Below, one piece after another: positions 7,636 to 16,142 of a stretch of DNA of 64,000 nucleotides. A program made the position numbers and the translations under genes. Origin of the DNA: CAAFZY01 sp964410325. GTDB lineage: Bacteria > Pseudomonadota > Alphaproteobacteria > RF32 > CAG-239. How positions within the stretch are numbered: the stretch's first letter is position 1; the number at the start of each line of letters is the position of its first letter. Under the pieces are notes generated by a model. The model was not told the origin of the DNA. It did no database searches and worked only from the letters and a program-made list of their open reading frames with translations. The stretch spans positions 1-64,000 of the forward strand of contig CAYPFN010000001.1 in the NCBI GenBank assembly GCA_964410325.1, in the 5' to 3' direction.

Positions 7636-8007
7636 TCAGTGTAGATAGTTTGGGGAATTATTTTTAATGATGCTTAAAATTTGGTCTTCTTTTAAAATAT
7701 CTGAATTAAATTCAACATAATGAAATTTTCGGCGGTTTTGAAATTCAGATTTTGCGTTAAGATAAACCTAAAGACAAGTTTGTCGGTGTAGGCTGTTTTT
7801 AACCGTTTGCCAAGTTTGCGAATCATGGTGAAAATTGTTTGGCAGATTCATAATAGCAATATCTGGATTGAGCTCACCGGCATATTGCAAAAATTTATAT
7901 AAATTGTCGAAACCGAATATAAAAAAACTAACGCTTGTAATTATTTCGCGAAAAACTTGATTTGCTCTGGTTTGTTTTCAAAAAAACACTTTGTGGAAAT
8001 GAGTCAT
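7636..8007 (-). pseudogene. Decayed gene with intact SD, possibly receiver-like
   Basis: GGAGG sits 5-7 nt before an ATG at 8007, giving MTHFHKVFF and then a stop. Correcting one extra T in a T7 run and one missing T about 45 nt on restores a continuous frame. It reads through FFIFGFDNLYKFLQYAG and NPDIAIMNLPNN to an in-frame TAG, then VYLNAKSEF and a final stop at 7636. The alternation of strands and helices, with PDIAIMNLP and VYLNAK placed like beta-3 and beta-4, loosely recalls a CheY-like receiver. That resemblance is weak. Three lesions make it a pseudogene unless two are assembly errors in T-runs. Confidence 0.55.
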
Positions 8008-8040
8008 TTTTTCCTCCGGTGGTATGTGGTGCGCCTGAGG

Positions 8041-8919
8041 TTAAATATAATCATTTGCCGTTTTGTTTGTAGGTAAAATTTTATTTTGTTTTAAATATGC
8101 CTCATAAGTGTTTTGTAACAACATGGCAACCGTCATCGGCCCAACACCACCAGGAACCGGTGTGATAAAAGAGGCTTTTTCGGCTGCAGTGGCATATTCA
8201 ATATCGCCACAGAGTTTACCGTTTAGACGGCTGATGCCGACATCAATTAAAACGGCGCCAGGTTTTATCCATTCCCCTTTGACCAATTCCGGACAGCCAC
8301 AGGCTGATATAACAATATCTGCCATCTTCACTAGTTCTGGCAGATTTTTTGTCTGGATGTGCGCCATGGTTACCGTGCATCCTTTTTGTACAAGCGTCAT
8401 AGCTGCTGGCCGTCCGACAATTTTGGAACAACCGATGACAAGGGCGTTTTTACCAGTTAAGTCTATGCCGATATTTTCCAACAAATGTAAAATGCCTCTG
8501 GGAGTAGCTGCAATCAGGGCTTGGGGCGAATCATTCTGTAGCCGGCCGATGTTTAACGGATGGAAACCGTCAACATCTTTTTCAGGATTAATGCCGTCCA
8601 GCAATTCTTCTTCGTTTATATGTTCTGGCAGTGGTAGTTGGACAATTATGCCGTTAATTTGTCTGCGACTGTTTAATGCCGCAATCAAATCGGCAAGCTC
8701 TTTTTGCGAGACATCGTCTGGAAATTTATAAGAAACGGCAAGTATGCCGATTTCGTCCGCCGCCTTTATTTTGTTGCGGACATAAATAGTGCTGGCTTCG
8801 TCGTCGCCGGCTTGGATGATTGCCAGCCCTGGAGCTGACGGCAGTTTGGAAATTTTTTCTTTAAGGGCGCTTTGTAGTGTCGCCGCAATTTGTCTGCCGT
8901 TGATAACTTGTGCGCTCAT
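8041..8919 (-). CDS. folD: FolD: methylene-THF dehydrogenase / methenyl-THF cyclohydrolase
   Basis: A bifunctional cytosolic enzyme that interconverts 5,10-methylene-THF and 10-formyl-THF with NADP. The length of 292 is normal. Signatures are in order: YVRNKIKAADEIGI with the catalytic Tyr/Lys near residue 50, the active-site stretch VQLPLPEHINEE, DGINPEKDVDGFHPLN, the nucleotide-binding CSKIVGRPAAM and the C-terminal PVPGGVGPMTVAMLLQNT. The ATG has a strong GGAGG SD. It overlaps the upstream yggU-like gene by 59 bp, an unusually long overlap that suggests coupled translation in a yggT-yggU-folD operon. Confidence 0.97.
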   Translation of the reverse strand: MSAQVINGRQIAATLQSALKEKISKLPSAPGLAIIQAGDDEASTIYVRNKIKAADEIGILAVSYKFPDDVSQKELADLIAALNSRRQINGIIVQLPLPEHINEEELLDGINPEKDVDGFHPLNIGRLQNDSPQALIAATPRGILHLLENIGIDLTGKNALVIGCSKIVGRPAAMTLVQKGCTVTMAHIQTKNLPELVKMADIVISACGCPELVKGEWIKPGAVLIDVGISRLNGKLCGDIEYATAAEKASFITPVPGGVGPMTVAMLLQNTYEAYLKQNKILPTNKTANDYI

Positions 8920-9220
8920 CTTGCCCCTCCGTTAATTTTTTGATTGTAGCTTCGTCAGCGCCAGTTATGTATATCCGTTTTAAACGATCCTGAGCGCCGC
9001 TGACAATACTTATTGATGATTTCGGCATATTAAGCGTTTTAGAAAGAAAGTCAATAAGTTCTTTATTGGCTTTGCCTTTTTCGGGTATGGATATAACGTT
9101 TATTTTTAAATAAGCTTCATGATTTTCGTTGTAAAAAACACCGTTTATCCGGCAACAAGAAGAGTTAGGCATTAACCTAACTCTTAATATGAAGCCGTTA
9201 CCTTTTTTTTCAAAAAACAC
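8861..9220 (-). CDS. YggU/DUF167 family protein
   Basis: A 119-residue DUF167 domain. The family core is clear: FILRVRLMPNSS at the start, EAYLKINVISIPEKGKANKELIDFL in the middle, and SSISIVSGAQDRLKRIYI at the end. The last 20 residues, rich in Arg, Gln and Thr, arise only because the frame runs into folD. The function of the family is not known; its usual partner is yggT, as here. Typical length is about 100. Confidence 0.85.
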   Translation of the reverse strand: MFFEKKGNGFILRVRLMPNSSCCRINGVFYNENHEAYLKINVISIPEKGKANKELIDFLSKTLNMPKSSISIVSGAQDRLKRIYITGADEATIKKLTEGQDERTSYQRQTNCGDTTKRP

Positions 9221-9238
9221 GATATGATGATGTCTGGC

Positions 9239-9538
9239 TTATAAAGCCATTTCTTTTAATACGGCAACCAAGCGGGCAACAAAAAATAATGCCAGCAGCA
9301 AAATGAAGGGCGAGGCATCAAAATCGGCAAAAGGCGGAATTTTTTCGCGAATTTTTTTGTAAACCGGTTCAGTGGCCATTTTCAGAATATCCATGAATTT
9401 TTGCGCATATTTATTGGTGATGTTGATAATTTTAAAGTGCAGTAGCCAAAATAAAACAATTTCCACCACTACAATTTTGAAATAAATATCAACAACCAAA
9501 GCCAGTGTGTCAAAAAAAGGGATTAACAGCATTCCCAT
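9239..9538 (-). CDS. YggT family membrane protein
   Basis: A 99-residue integral membrane protein with two hydrophobic blocks: residues 5-40, and 75-95 ending FVARLVAVLKEMAL. The hydrophilic centre ATEPVYKKIREKIPPFADFDASPF matches the YggT repeat signature (P-x-R-x-x-P with Asp and SP). The YggT family has been linked to osmotic tolerance and to envelope or division processes. It lies 18 bp upstream of the yggU-like gene in the same unit as folD. Confidence 0.88.
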   Translation of the reverse strand: MGMLLIPFFDTLALVVDIYFKIVVVEIVLFWLLHFKIINITNKYAQKFMDILKMATEPVYKKIREKIPPFADFDASPFILLLALFFVARLVAVLKEMAL

Positions 9539-9558
9539 CTTTTTTCTCCTTATAAAAA

Positions 9559-10563
9559 TTAAATTTTTTGTTGGTCGATTTTTCTGTTTACAATGTCATA
9601 CTTTATACGAAATGTATTTCGGCGTCCAGATAATTCTCGCAGTTTATCATCAATTTCTTGCTTTTTCTGAATGTTTGGAATAGAAAAAGGACTTGTTTCC
9701 CTTATGTTATGCACTGGTTGATATTCTTGGGTGGCATATGCATAATTCTCTTTTTCCATTTGATCAAGCACAACATTTAACAAATTGTCATAATAATTAA
9801 AGTCGTCAGCCAAATCATCGTCGTCATCATGGTTGATGCCTAGTTTGATTTTTTGCTGACGAGAGATGTCATAACCGAAAGGAAGCTTAGCGAGTCCGCG
9901 ATATAGTTTATAATATGGAAGGGCTTTTTCATATTCGCTGCGGGATACTTCAACATCCGCTTGGTTGCGGGTACGGTGCTCTATGGCGGAACGCATTTCG
10001 CGCAACTTGGTAAGCTTATAATGGAGCGCTTTAATTTTTTCCTGTGCATCTGGATGCGAGCTGCTCTGATACAACCCTAAAGCTACTAAAATTTCCGCCT
10101 CTCTTTGATGCGTAAGCTCCAGAAATTCATTTCTCTGCGCTAAATCTTCATCGGTAACAAAACCATCATTCATATTTTTTAAAATATCCGTCGTTTCATC
10201 CAGCCAACGAAAATATTCTTGAGATGATGAGGTTTCGCTGTTGATGTTTTCAATGCTGTAGGCAATCATTGACTGCAAATCTTCAGCATGCCGTATGCTG
10301 TCTTCAGTTTCTCGAATGCTTGAATGGTTATTTAAGTTTTCAATTGTATTAGCGACTTCGTAACGTAAATCTGAGGCGGAGACATTGCGGCTGCCGATTT
10401 GGATTTGCCGGCCTCCGGGAGCAAAAATGGTTTCTCTGACTGTCTGGTGTAGTTTTTTTTCATTGAGATTGTGGTATGTCATGAGCAAGGCGCGCTTGAC
10501 AATTTCGCTTTCTTTTTCTTTTTTTATCGCTGCTTCAGCCATTTCGATATCATACTTGTCCAT
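9559..10563 (-). CDS. Unknown helix-rich cytosolic protein, 334 aa
   Basis: No family recognised. The protein is charged and predicted mostly helical, without signal peptide or membrane segment. It has a central acidic stretch (DDDDDLADDF near residue 245) followed by tyrosine-rich helices. The N-terminal part has heptad-like spacing (EAAIKKEKESEIVKRALL). GGAGG lies 6 nt before the ATG. It starts 17 bp after the TerB-like gene and is followed 20 bp later by yggT, so it belongs to the same minus-strand transcript. Co-transcription with a TerB-like protein is the only functional hint. Confidence 0.7.
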   Translation of the reverse strand: MDKYDIEMAEAAIKKEKESEIVKRALLMTYHNLNEKKLHQTVRETIFAPGGRQIQIGSRNVSASDLRYEVANTIENLNNHSSIRETEDSIRHAEDLQSMIAYSIENINSETSSSQEYFRWLDETTDILKNMNDGFVTDEDLAQRNEFLELTHQREAEILVALGLYQSSSHPDAQEKIKALHYKLTKLREMRSAIEHRTRNQADVEVSRSEYEKALPYYKLYRGLAKLPFGYDISRQQKIKLGINHDDDDDLADDFNYYDNLLNVVLDQMEKENYAYATQEYQPVHNIRETSPFSIPNIQKKQEIDDKLRELSGRRNTFRIKYDIVNRKIDQQKI

Positions 10564-10580
10564 TTGTTTCCTCCAGATTG

Positions 10581-11027
10581 TCAGTCGTCTTCAAAAATGA
10601 TTCTACCTTGCTCAAGCCAGATAATTTTATCAACAACCCAGTTGCTTATCTGTTCGATTTTTTCAAGTTCAATACCAACGGTTTTTCCGATATTGCCGAT
10701 AAACAGCACTTCATCGTCACTCAAGTCATTATCGGCATGACCAAGCAGACACAGTTCCTTTATCAGTTCCAGGTAAACCCGACGGTTGTCAAGTTTCCGG
10801 ATTTCGTTTAAAATTTCTGTTTCGGTCTTAAAGTCGAAAATTTGCGCTGACCGGGTAATTTGATATTTTTTAGCAATATCTTTAATGTATTTGATTTCTT
10901 CTTCATCGAGCCGTCCATCGATTTTTGCCATATATGCCAAAGTTTTTAAAAAAATAATCTTTTGTTCTTCGGTTAATTTTAAAATAAATTCGTTGGTTTC
11001 GAGCGTATCCGTATAAATCATTTTCAT
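10581..11027 (-). CDS. TerB-like acidic protein
   Basis: A 148-residue all-helical protein with the two-part TerB-like signature: FLKTLAYMAKIDGRLDEEEIKYI near residue 28 and LGHADNDLSDDEVLFIGNIGK near residue 95. TerB-like domains bind divalent metal through such Asp/Glu clusters and belong to Ter stress systems. AAGGAG precedes the ATG. It heads the minus-strand unit TerB-like / unknown / yggT / yggU / folD and is divergent from miaB. The TerY-P triad is only 6 kb away, but no terC, terD or terZ is in the window. Confidence 0.75.
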   Translation of the reverse strand: MKMIYTDTLETNEFILKLTEEQKIIFLKTLAYMAKIDGRLDEEEIKYIKDIAKKYQITRSAQIFDFKTETEILNEIRKLDNRRVYLELIKELCLLGHADNDLSDDEVLFIGNIGKTVGIELEKIEQISNWVVDKIIWLEQGRIIFEDD

Positions 11028-11125
11028 CAGCTCCTTTAAACTGTTGAAGACATCATAACGGAATTTCTATTTTTTTCAATATAAAAAGACTGAAAATGAT
11101 ATTTTTCGCAAAAGAAAAAAAGTGT

Positions 11126-11154
11126 TTGAAAATTATTAAGGATTGGCATAGCAT
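11126..11154 (+). promoter_or_regulatory. Candidate sigma70 promoter for miaB
   Basis: TTGAAA (11126-11131) and TAGCAT (11149-11154) are separated by 17 bp, 35 bp upstream of the miaB ATG. The -10 is imperfect; CATAAT overlaps it 3 bp further on. Confidence 0.4.
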
Positions 11155-11188
11155 AATTGTTAATTAACAAAAAACGACCAGAAAGAAA

Positions 11189-12520
11189 ATGTCAAAAAAA
11201 TATTTTATAAAAACTTTCGGCTGTCAAATGAATGTTTATGATTCACACAGAATGGCGGCCATTTTGGAAAATTTCGGCTATCAACCGGCAATAAAACAGG
11301 CCGATGCGGATTTGCTGTTGTTTAATACCTGCCATATTCGGGAAAAAGCGGCGGAAAAGGTTTTTTCTGATTTGGGACGAGCTTATTTGATTAAGCAGGA
11401 ACGTGCCGAACGAGGTTTGGATACCATTATCGGTGTTACTGGGTGCGTGGTTCAGGCCGAAGATGAAGAAATTGCTAAACGGGCGCCGTATGTAGATTTT
11501 GCTTTGGGGCCACTGACTTATCATCGCTTGCCGGAAATTTTGACCAAAATTAAACGTCGGCGCGGAGAAACGATTGTGGATACAGATTTTCCGTCGGAGG
11601 CAAAGTTTGATTTTTTGCCGGAAAACCACGCCGAGGGTGCTTGTTCGTTTTTAGCGGTGCAGGAAGGGTGCAACAATTTCTGTACTTATTGCGTTGTGCC
11701 GTATACCCGCGGTGCGGAATATTCGCGGCCGGTGGCTGAGGTTGTGAACGAAGCTCGGCAGCTGCTTAAGACCGGAACGCTTGAAATAAATCTTCTGGGA
11801 CAGAATGTTAATTCATACCACGGCGAAGACGAATCGGGTAAAGAGCGTAATTTGGCTTATTTGTTGTGGCGTTTATCTGAATTGGATGGATTAAAACGCC
11901 TACGTTATACAACTTCTTATCCAGCTGATGTGGATGATGATTTGATAGCTTGCCATAGAGATGTAGGACAACTGATGCCTTATTTGCATTTGCCGGCACA
12001 GTCTGGTTCGGATAAAATTTTAAAAGCTATGAATCGTCGCCATACCCGCCGAGAATACCTTGAGGTGATTGAAAAGCTGCAAAAAGCTAACAACAAACTG
12101 CGCTTTTCGGCAGATTTTATTGTCGGGTTTCCGGGTGAAAATGATGAAGATTTTAAGCAAACTTTGAGTCTGGTTGATGAGGTTAAGTATATTCAGGCTT
12201 TTTCATTTAAATATAGTCGAAGGCCAGGGACGCCAGCGGCGGTGATGCCCGACCAAGTGGAAGAAAGGCTTAAAAAAGAACGGCTGGATATTTTACAAAA
12301 ACTTTTGTTTGATTATCAGACGCGGTTTAATGAGGCGTGCGTTGGACGGATTGAAGAAGTTTTGTTTGAACAGCACGGACGACATAAAGGACAGCTTATC
12401 GGCCGGACGCCGTATATGCAGAATCTGCACGCTAAGGCCGATACAAGCTTGTTAAACAAAATTGTGCCGGTTCGAGTAACCGAAGCAACCACAAATTCTT
12501 TAAGCGGAGAGGTGTTATAA
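11189..12520 (+). CDS. miaB: MiaB: tRNA 2-methylthio-N6-dimethylallyladenosine synthase
   Basis: A radical-SAM methylthiotransferase that adds the 2-methylthio group to i6A37 of tRNAs; the miaA product that makes i6A is also in this window. The UPF0004 domain holds C12, C48 and C86 for the auxiliary 4Fe-4S cluster. The radical-SAM motif is CNNFCTYC (C161, C165, C168), followed by VPYTRGAEYSR. The TRAM domain ends the protein. At 443 residues it is full length. It heads miaB-phoH-ybeY-lnt; phoH begins 2 bp after its stop. Confidence 0.97.
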   Translation: MSKKYFIKTFGCQMNVYDSHRMAAILENFGYQPAIKQADADLLLFNTCHIREKAAEKVFSDLGRAYLIKQERAERGLDTIIGVTGCVVQAEDEEIAKRAPYVDFALGPLTYHRLPEILTKIKRRRGETIVDTDFPSEAKFDFLPENHAEGACSFLAVQEGCNNFCTYCVVPYTRGAEYSRPVAEVVNEARQLLKTGTLEINLLGQNVNSYHGEDESGKERNLAYLLWRLSELDGLKRLRYTTSYPADVDDDLIACHRDVGQLMPYLHLPAQSGSDKILKAMNRRHTRREYLEVIEKLQKANNKLRFSADFIVGFPGENDEDFKQTLSLVDEVKYIQAFSFKYSRRPGTPAAVMPDQVEERLKKERLDILQKLLFDYQTRFNEACVGRIEEVLFEQHGRHKGQLIGRTPYMQNLHAKADTSLLNKIVPVRVTEATTNSLSGEVL

Positions 12521-12521
12521 T

Positions 12522-13493
12522 ATGGCTGAAATTGAATTGGAGTTTTTTAACAATCAACTGGTACAAAAACTTGTCGGTGTGTCAGATGCTAATTTGCACC
12601 TGATTGAAAAAATGTTGAATGTGGAAATTTTGAGTTTTGGTAATCAGATTATGATTAAAGGCAGTCCGAAAGAGACCGAGGAGGCTAAAGCGGCGATTAA
12701 CGTTTTGTATGACAAAGTCAGCAAAGGTGTTGAGGTTGGAGAGCAGGAAGTGAAGGCAGCGGTGCGGATTTGCAGCGATTGTCATAATGATGAGGAAGTG
12801 CAAAATTTAAATGAAATTGTTTTGAAAACAAAAAAACGTTATATCTATCCACGGTCGGCGACACAGGCTAAATATATTCAGGAAATGATGAAAAATGAGT
12901 TGGTGTTCGGACTGGGACCTGCCGGTACTGGTAAAACTTATTTGGCGGTGGCTTTGGCTGTGTCAATGATGCAGGAAGGCGCGGTTGATAAAATCATTTT
13001 ATCGCGGCCGGCAGTGGAAGCTGGTGAAAATTTAGGCTTTCTGCCAGGTGATTTGAAAGAAAAAGTTGATCCGTATTTGCGGCCTTTATATGATGCGTTG
13101 TATGAAATGCTGCCAGCCGAGCAGGTTGATAAAAAATTGGCTTTGGGTGAGATTGAAATTGCGCCGTTGGCGTTCATGCGCGGTCGAACGCTGTCAAACG
13201 CATTTGTGATTTTAGATGAGGCTCAGAATACAACGCCGATGCAAATGAAGATGTTTTTAACCCGTTTGGGCGAGAACTCACGGATGGTTATCAACGGCGA
13301 CTTGAGTCAGGTTGATTTGCCGCGGGGTACAATTTCCGGATTACGTGATGCGTTGGATACATTGAAGAACATCAGCAATATCAGCGCGGTTACATTCAGT
13401 GCGTCCGATGTTGTCCGTCATGGGTTGGTGGCTAAAATCGTAAAAGCTTATGAAGAAAGAAATAAAAAACTGCAGGAAAATGACAAAAATTAA
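12522..13493 (+). CDS. phoH: PhoH family ATPase
   Basis: A 323-residue cytosolic PhoH-like P-loop NTPase with an N-terminal extension and the standard C-terminal ATPase. Walker A is GPAGTGKT (132-139), followed by ILSRPAVEAGENLGFLPGD. Walker B is FVILDEAQNT, then MFLTRLGENSRMVINGDLSQ. PhoH proteins are associated with RNA metabolism and are almost always next to ybeY, as here. The 3' end overlaps ybeY by 14 bp. Confidence 0.95.
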   Translation: MAEIELEFFNNQLVQKLVGVSDANLHLIEKMLNVEILSFGNQIMIKGSPKETEEAKAAINVLYDKVSKGVEVGEQEVKAAVRICSDCHNDEEVQNLNEIVLKTKKRYIYPRSATQAKYIQEMMKNELVFGLGPAGTGKTYLAVALAVSMMQEGAVDKIILSRPAVEAGENLGFLPGDLKEKVDPYLRPLYDALYEMLPAEQVDKKLALGEIEIAPLAFMRGRTLSNAFVILDEAQNTTPMQMKMFLTRLGENSRMVINGDLSQVDLPRGTISGLRDALDTLKNISNISAVTFSASDVVRHGLVAKIVKAYEERNKKLQENDKN

Positions 13494-13992
13494 AGTTTTT
13501 ATAGATGTCAAAGATAAACGTTGGACGGAGGCGGTTAAAAATACTGCTACGGTTGTTGAACGGGTGAAAGACGCTGTGCAGGCAAGGGTCGAAAATGAAG
13601 TTGATTTTTTTGTGCAGCCTAGAAAGTTTCAAGTTAACCTCTGTTTGAGCAATGATGCGGCAGTGCATAGGCTTAATTTGGAATTTCGCGGGATAGATAG
13701 GCCAACGAATGTGTTATCGTTTGCCAGTGTTGACGATCCAGCTTTTGTTGAAATGGTGAAAAGCGAAAAGGATGTGGAACTCGGCGATGTGATTATCGCT
13801 TTTGAAACTATGCAGCGTGAAGCTGAGGAGCAAGGGATTTCCCTGCATGATCATTTTTGCCATTTATGGGCACATGGATTGCTACATATTTTGGGGTATG
13901 ATCATATTGAACCTGAAGACGCGGCGGAAATGGAGTGGCGCGAGATTGAGATTTTGGCTAAGCTTGGGATTGATAATCCGTATCAGGAGTAA
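13480..13992 (+). CDS. ybeY: YbeY: endoribonuclease / 16S rRNA maturation factor
   Basis: A zinc-dependent single-strand endoribonuclease in 16S rRNA 3'-end maturation and ribosome quality control. The zinc motif HGLLHILGYDH is complete near residue 125 and is preceded by RPTNVLSFA and GDVIIAFET, all family hallmarks. The start MTKIKVFIDV at 13480 lies within the phoH 3' end with a close GGA; an in-frame ATG at 13450 adds ten residues but has no SD. An insertion around FVEMVKSEKDVE replaces the usual short acidic loop. Confidence 0.93.
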   Translation: MTKIKVFIDVKDKRWTEAVKNTATVVERVKDAVQARVENEVDFFVQPRKFQVNLCLSNDAAVHRLNLEFRGIDRPTNVLSFASVDDPAFVEMVKSEKDVELGDVIIAFETMQREAEEQGISLHDHFCHLWAHGLLHILGYDHIEPEDAAEMEWREIEILAKLGIDNPYQE

Positions 13993-13995
13993 AAT

Positions 13996-15522
13996 GTGTT
14001 TAAATCGGCGACAAGTTTTTTCAAAGGACATTATAAATTAACGGCACTTTTGTTTGGTATGGCATCGGCTTTAGGATTTGCGCCGACTTATGCTGTTCCT
14101 GTTGTCTGGTTTTCGCTGGCGGGAGTTTTTTTATTAACGGATTTGCAATGTAAAATGCGTCAGGTGGCGGCGGTCGGCTATTGGTATGGTTTTGGAATGT
14201 TTGCTGTCGGTTTTTACTGGATTGGCAATGCGCTTTTGATTGATGCTGCAACTTTTGGCTGGCTTTATCCTCTGGCGCTATTCGGCGCTGGTGCTTTTTT
14301 CGGTTTGTTTACGATTGTGCCGTTTATCATATGGTATAAATTTTCTATATCAGGATCGAAAATATTTGGTTTTGGTGCTACATGGGTGTTGTTAGAATGG
14401 ACAAGAAGCTTTGTTTTAAGCGGGTTTCCCTGGAATTTATTGGGAACAGTTTTCACCGTTCATCCGGCATTTATGCAAACGGCAAGTTTATGGGGTGTTT
14501 ATGGGTTAAGTTTTTTGGTAGTACTGCAAGCCGGAGGACTTTATTTAATTTTTAGAAAACGTTGGTTTGCCGGCATGTCTGCCTTTGCCGGAACTTTGTT
14601 GTTGATGTTTGTTTTTGGTTTATGGCGTATCGGTCAATATGAATATATATTGGGGGATATTAAAATTCGTCTGGTCCAGCCGTCTATTGCCCAGGAAATG
14701 AAATGGAATAGGCAGGCGCTGGAAAATAATTTTGCGACATATATTGATATGAGCCTGCAGACGGCGGCTGATGATATTGATTTTGTAGTTTGGGGCGAAA
14801 CCGCCGTTCCCTTTGATTTAGATCGAGATTGGGCGCATTTGCAGCAAATTAAAGCAGCCGTGCCGCCGAATGGTTATCTGATTACTGGCATGGTTCGTTT
14901 TAATGGAATGAAAGCATATAATTCGTTATATGTATTGAATCCGGAAGGTGGTGTGGAAGATATTTATGATAAAAGCCATTTGGTGCCGTTTGGAGAATAT
15001 ATTCCGTTAAAAGCATATCTGCCCTCTTGGATACAGCCAATTGCAGCTGGTATGGCAGACTTTGGTTCAGGAAGACCTTATAAAAATATTAAAATTTCCG
15101 ATTATCCGGCATTCGGGGCGCTGATTTGTTATGAAATTATTTTTCCGGGAGAAGTGGCTGACAAGAGAACCCCACCGTCTTGGCTAGTTGTATTGACAAA
15201 CGACGGTTGGTATGGGAACAGCGCTGGACCTTATCAACATTTGGCTGCTGCGCAAATGCGTGCAGTCGAAGAAGGGCTGACAGTGGTGCGCAGCGCCAAT
15301 TCTGGCATCAGTGCCGTGATTGACCCTTTGGGGCGGATAATTGATAGCCTTCCGTTAAATGCTAAGGAGGTTTTGGATATAGTTTTGCCACAGAGTTTGA
15401 ATTTATGTACTTTTTATGGAAAATATAAAAATGTTCCTGTTATCTTTTTTATGGTGTTGATTTTATGCGGCTGGTTTGTATATGAAGGGTTGAGAAAACG
15501 TGATTCCGCAAAAACTAATTGA
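13996..15522 (+). CDS. lnt: Lnt: apolipoprotein N-acyltransferase
   Basis: An inner-membrane enzyme that N-acylates the terminal Cys of apolipoproteins using phospholipid. It starts at GTG, with CAGGAG 6 nt upstream, 3 bp after ybeY. Six or so membrane helices occupy residues 10-215, followed by a periplasmic nitrilase domain. The catalytic triad is visible as E268 (WGETAVPFD), K326 (YDKSHLVPFGEY) and C378 (ALICYEIIFP), matching Glu-Lys-Cys of E. coli Lnt. A final helix anchors the C-terminus. Its substrates here include the lipoproteins at 4703-4837 and 39954-41375. Confidence 0.97.
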   Translation: MFKSATSFFKGHYKLTALLFGMASALGFAPTYAVPVVWFSLAGVFLLTDLQCKMRQVAAVGYWYGFGMFAVGFYWIGNALLIDAATFGWLYPLALFGAGAFFGLFTIVPFIIWYKFSISGSKIFGFGATWVLLEWTRSFVLSGFPWNLLGTVFTVHPAFMQTASLWGVYGLSFLVVLQAGGLYLIFRKRWFAGMSAFAGTLLLMFVFGLWRIGQYEYILGDIKIRLVQPSIAQEMKWNRQALENNFATYIDMSLQTAADDIDFVVWGETAVPFDLDRDWAHLQQIKAAVPPNGYLITGMVRFNGMKAYNSLYVLNPEGGVEDIYDKSHLVPFGEYIPLKAYLPSWIQPIAAGMADFGSGRPYKNIKISDYPAFGALICYEIIFPGEVADKRTPPSWLVVLTNDGWYGNSAGPYQHLAAAQMRAVEEGLTVVRSANSGISAVIDPLGRIIDSLPLNAKEVLDIVLPQSLNLCTFYGKYKNVPVIFFMVLILCGWFVYEGLRKRDSAKTN

Positions 15523-15581
15523 CTTTCTTGTATAATTGTTTATTTGTTACTATATCACATTTTATAGGGGATGATAAAACA

Positions 15582-16073
15582 ATGGAACGGATAAAAGAAA
15601 AATCAATTCGTGGCAGAGTAGCTGACGGCGTGCCTAATCCAGTTGATGTTCATGTTGGAAATCGTATTCGTTTGCGCCGGACCATTTTAGGCTACAGTCA
15701 GCAATTTGTGGCTCGCAAACTTGGACTGACTTTTCAGCAGGTTCAAAAATATGAAAAAGGTTGTAATCGTGTCGGTGCCAGCCGCTTGTGGGATATAAGT
15801 AAAGTTTTGAAAGTGCCGATGGACTTTTTCTTTGAAGATATGGATAAATCCGTTGAAAACCAAAGTCCTATGATGCTTACTATGCCGGATAATGAAGAGG
15901 CGAGCATGTTTTTCGAAGAGGTAGATGATGTTGATTTGGATCCGATGAAAAGGAAAGAAACTTTGGAATTGGTTCGCGCCTACTATCGGATATCTAATCG
16001 TAAAATTGCTAAAAATTTGTTTGATTTGATTGTCAGTATGTCAAAATCAAATTCGACAATGGCTGATGAATAA
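15582..16073 (+). CDS. Xre-family helix-turn-helix regulator
   Basis: A 163-residue Cro/C1-type DNA-binding protein. The HTH runs VGNRIRLRRTILGYSQQFVA, then LGLTFQQVQKYEKGCNRV near residues 24-62, followed by VPMDFFFEDM typical of the alphaproteobacterial SinR-like group. A C-terminal helical part (RKETLELVRAYYRI) would dimerise. ATG 15582 was chosen over the longer frame from 15519, which overlaps lnt. In many alphaproteobacteria this gene sits between lnt and metK; metK is absent here and trmB follows directly. Targets unknown. Confidence 0.9.
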   Translation: MERIKEKSIRGRVADGVPNPVDVHVGNRIRLRRTILGYSQQFVARKLGLTFQQVQKYEKGCNRVGASRLWDISKVLKVPMDFFFEDMDKSVENQSPMMLTMPDNEEASMFFEEVDDVDLDPMKRKETLELVRAYYRISNRKIAKNLFDLIVSMSKSNSTMADE

Positions 16074-16103
16074 TTCTTGATTGTTTGTTTTTTTTAAGAT
16101 AAG

Positions 16104-16137
16104 AAAGTTCCCGTGTTGTCAATAAAACGGGAACTTT
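16104..16137 (+). terminator. Strong hairpin between xre and trmB (terminator or RBS-occluding)
   Basis: An 11-bp perfect stem (AAAGTTCCCGT / ACGGGAACTTT) with a 12-nt loop ends 5 nt before the trmB ATG. There is no long T-run after it. The only SD-like sequence for trmB (GGGAA) lies inside the 3' arm, so the hairpin could terminate, or fold to hide the trmB ribosome site. Confidence 0.6.
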
Positions 16138-16142
16138 AATTT

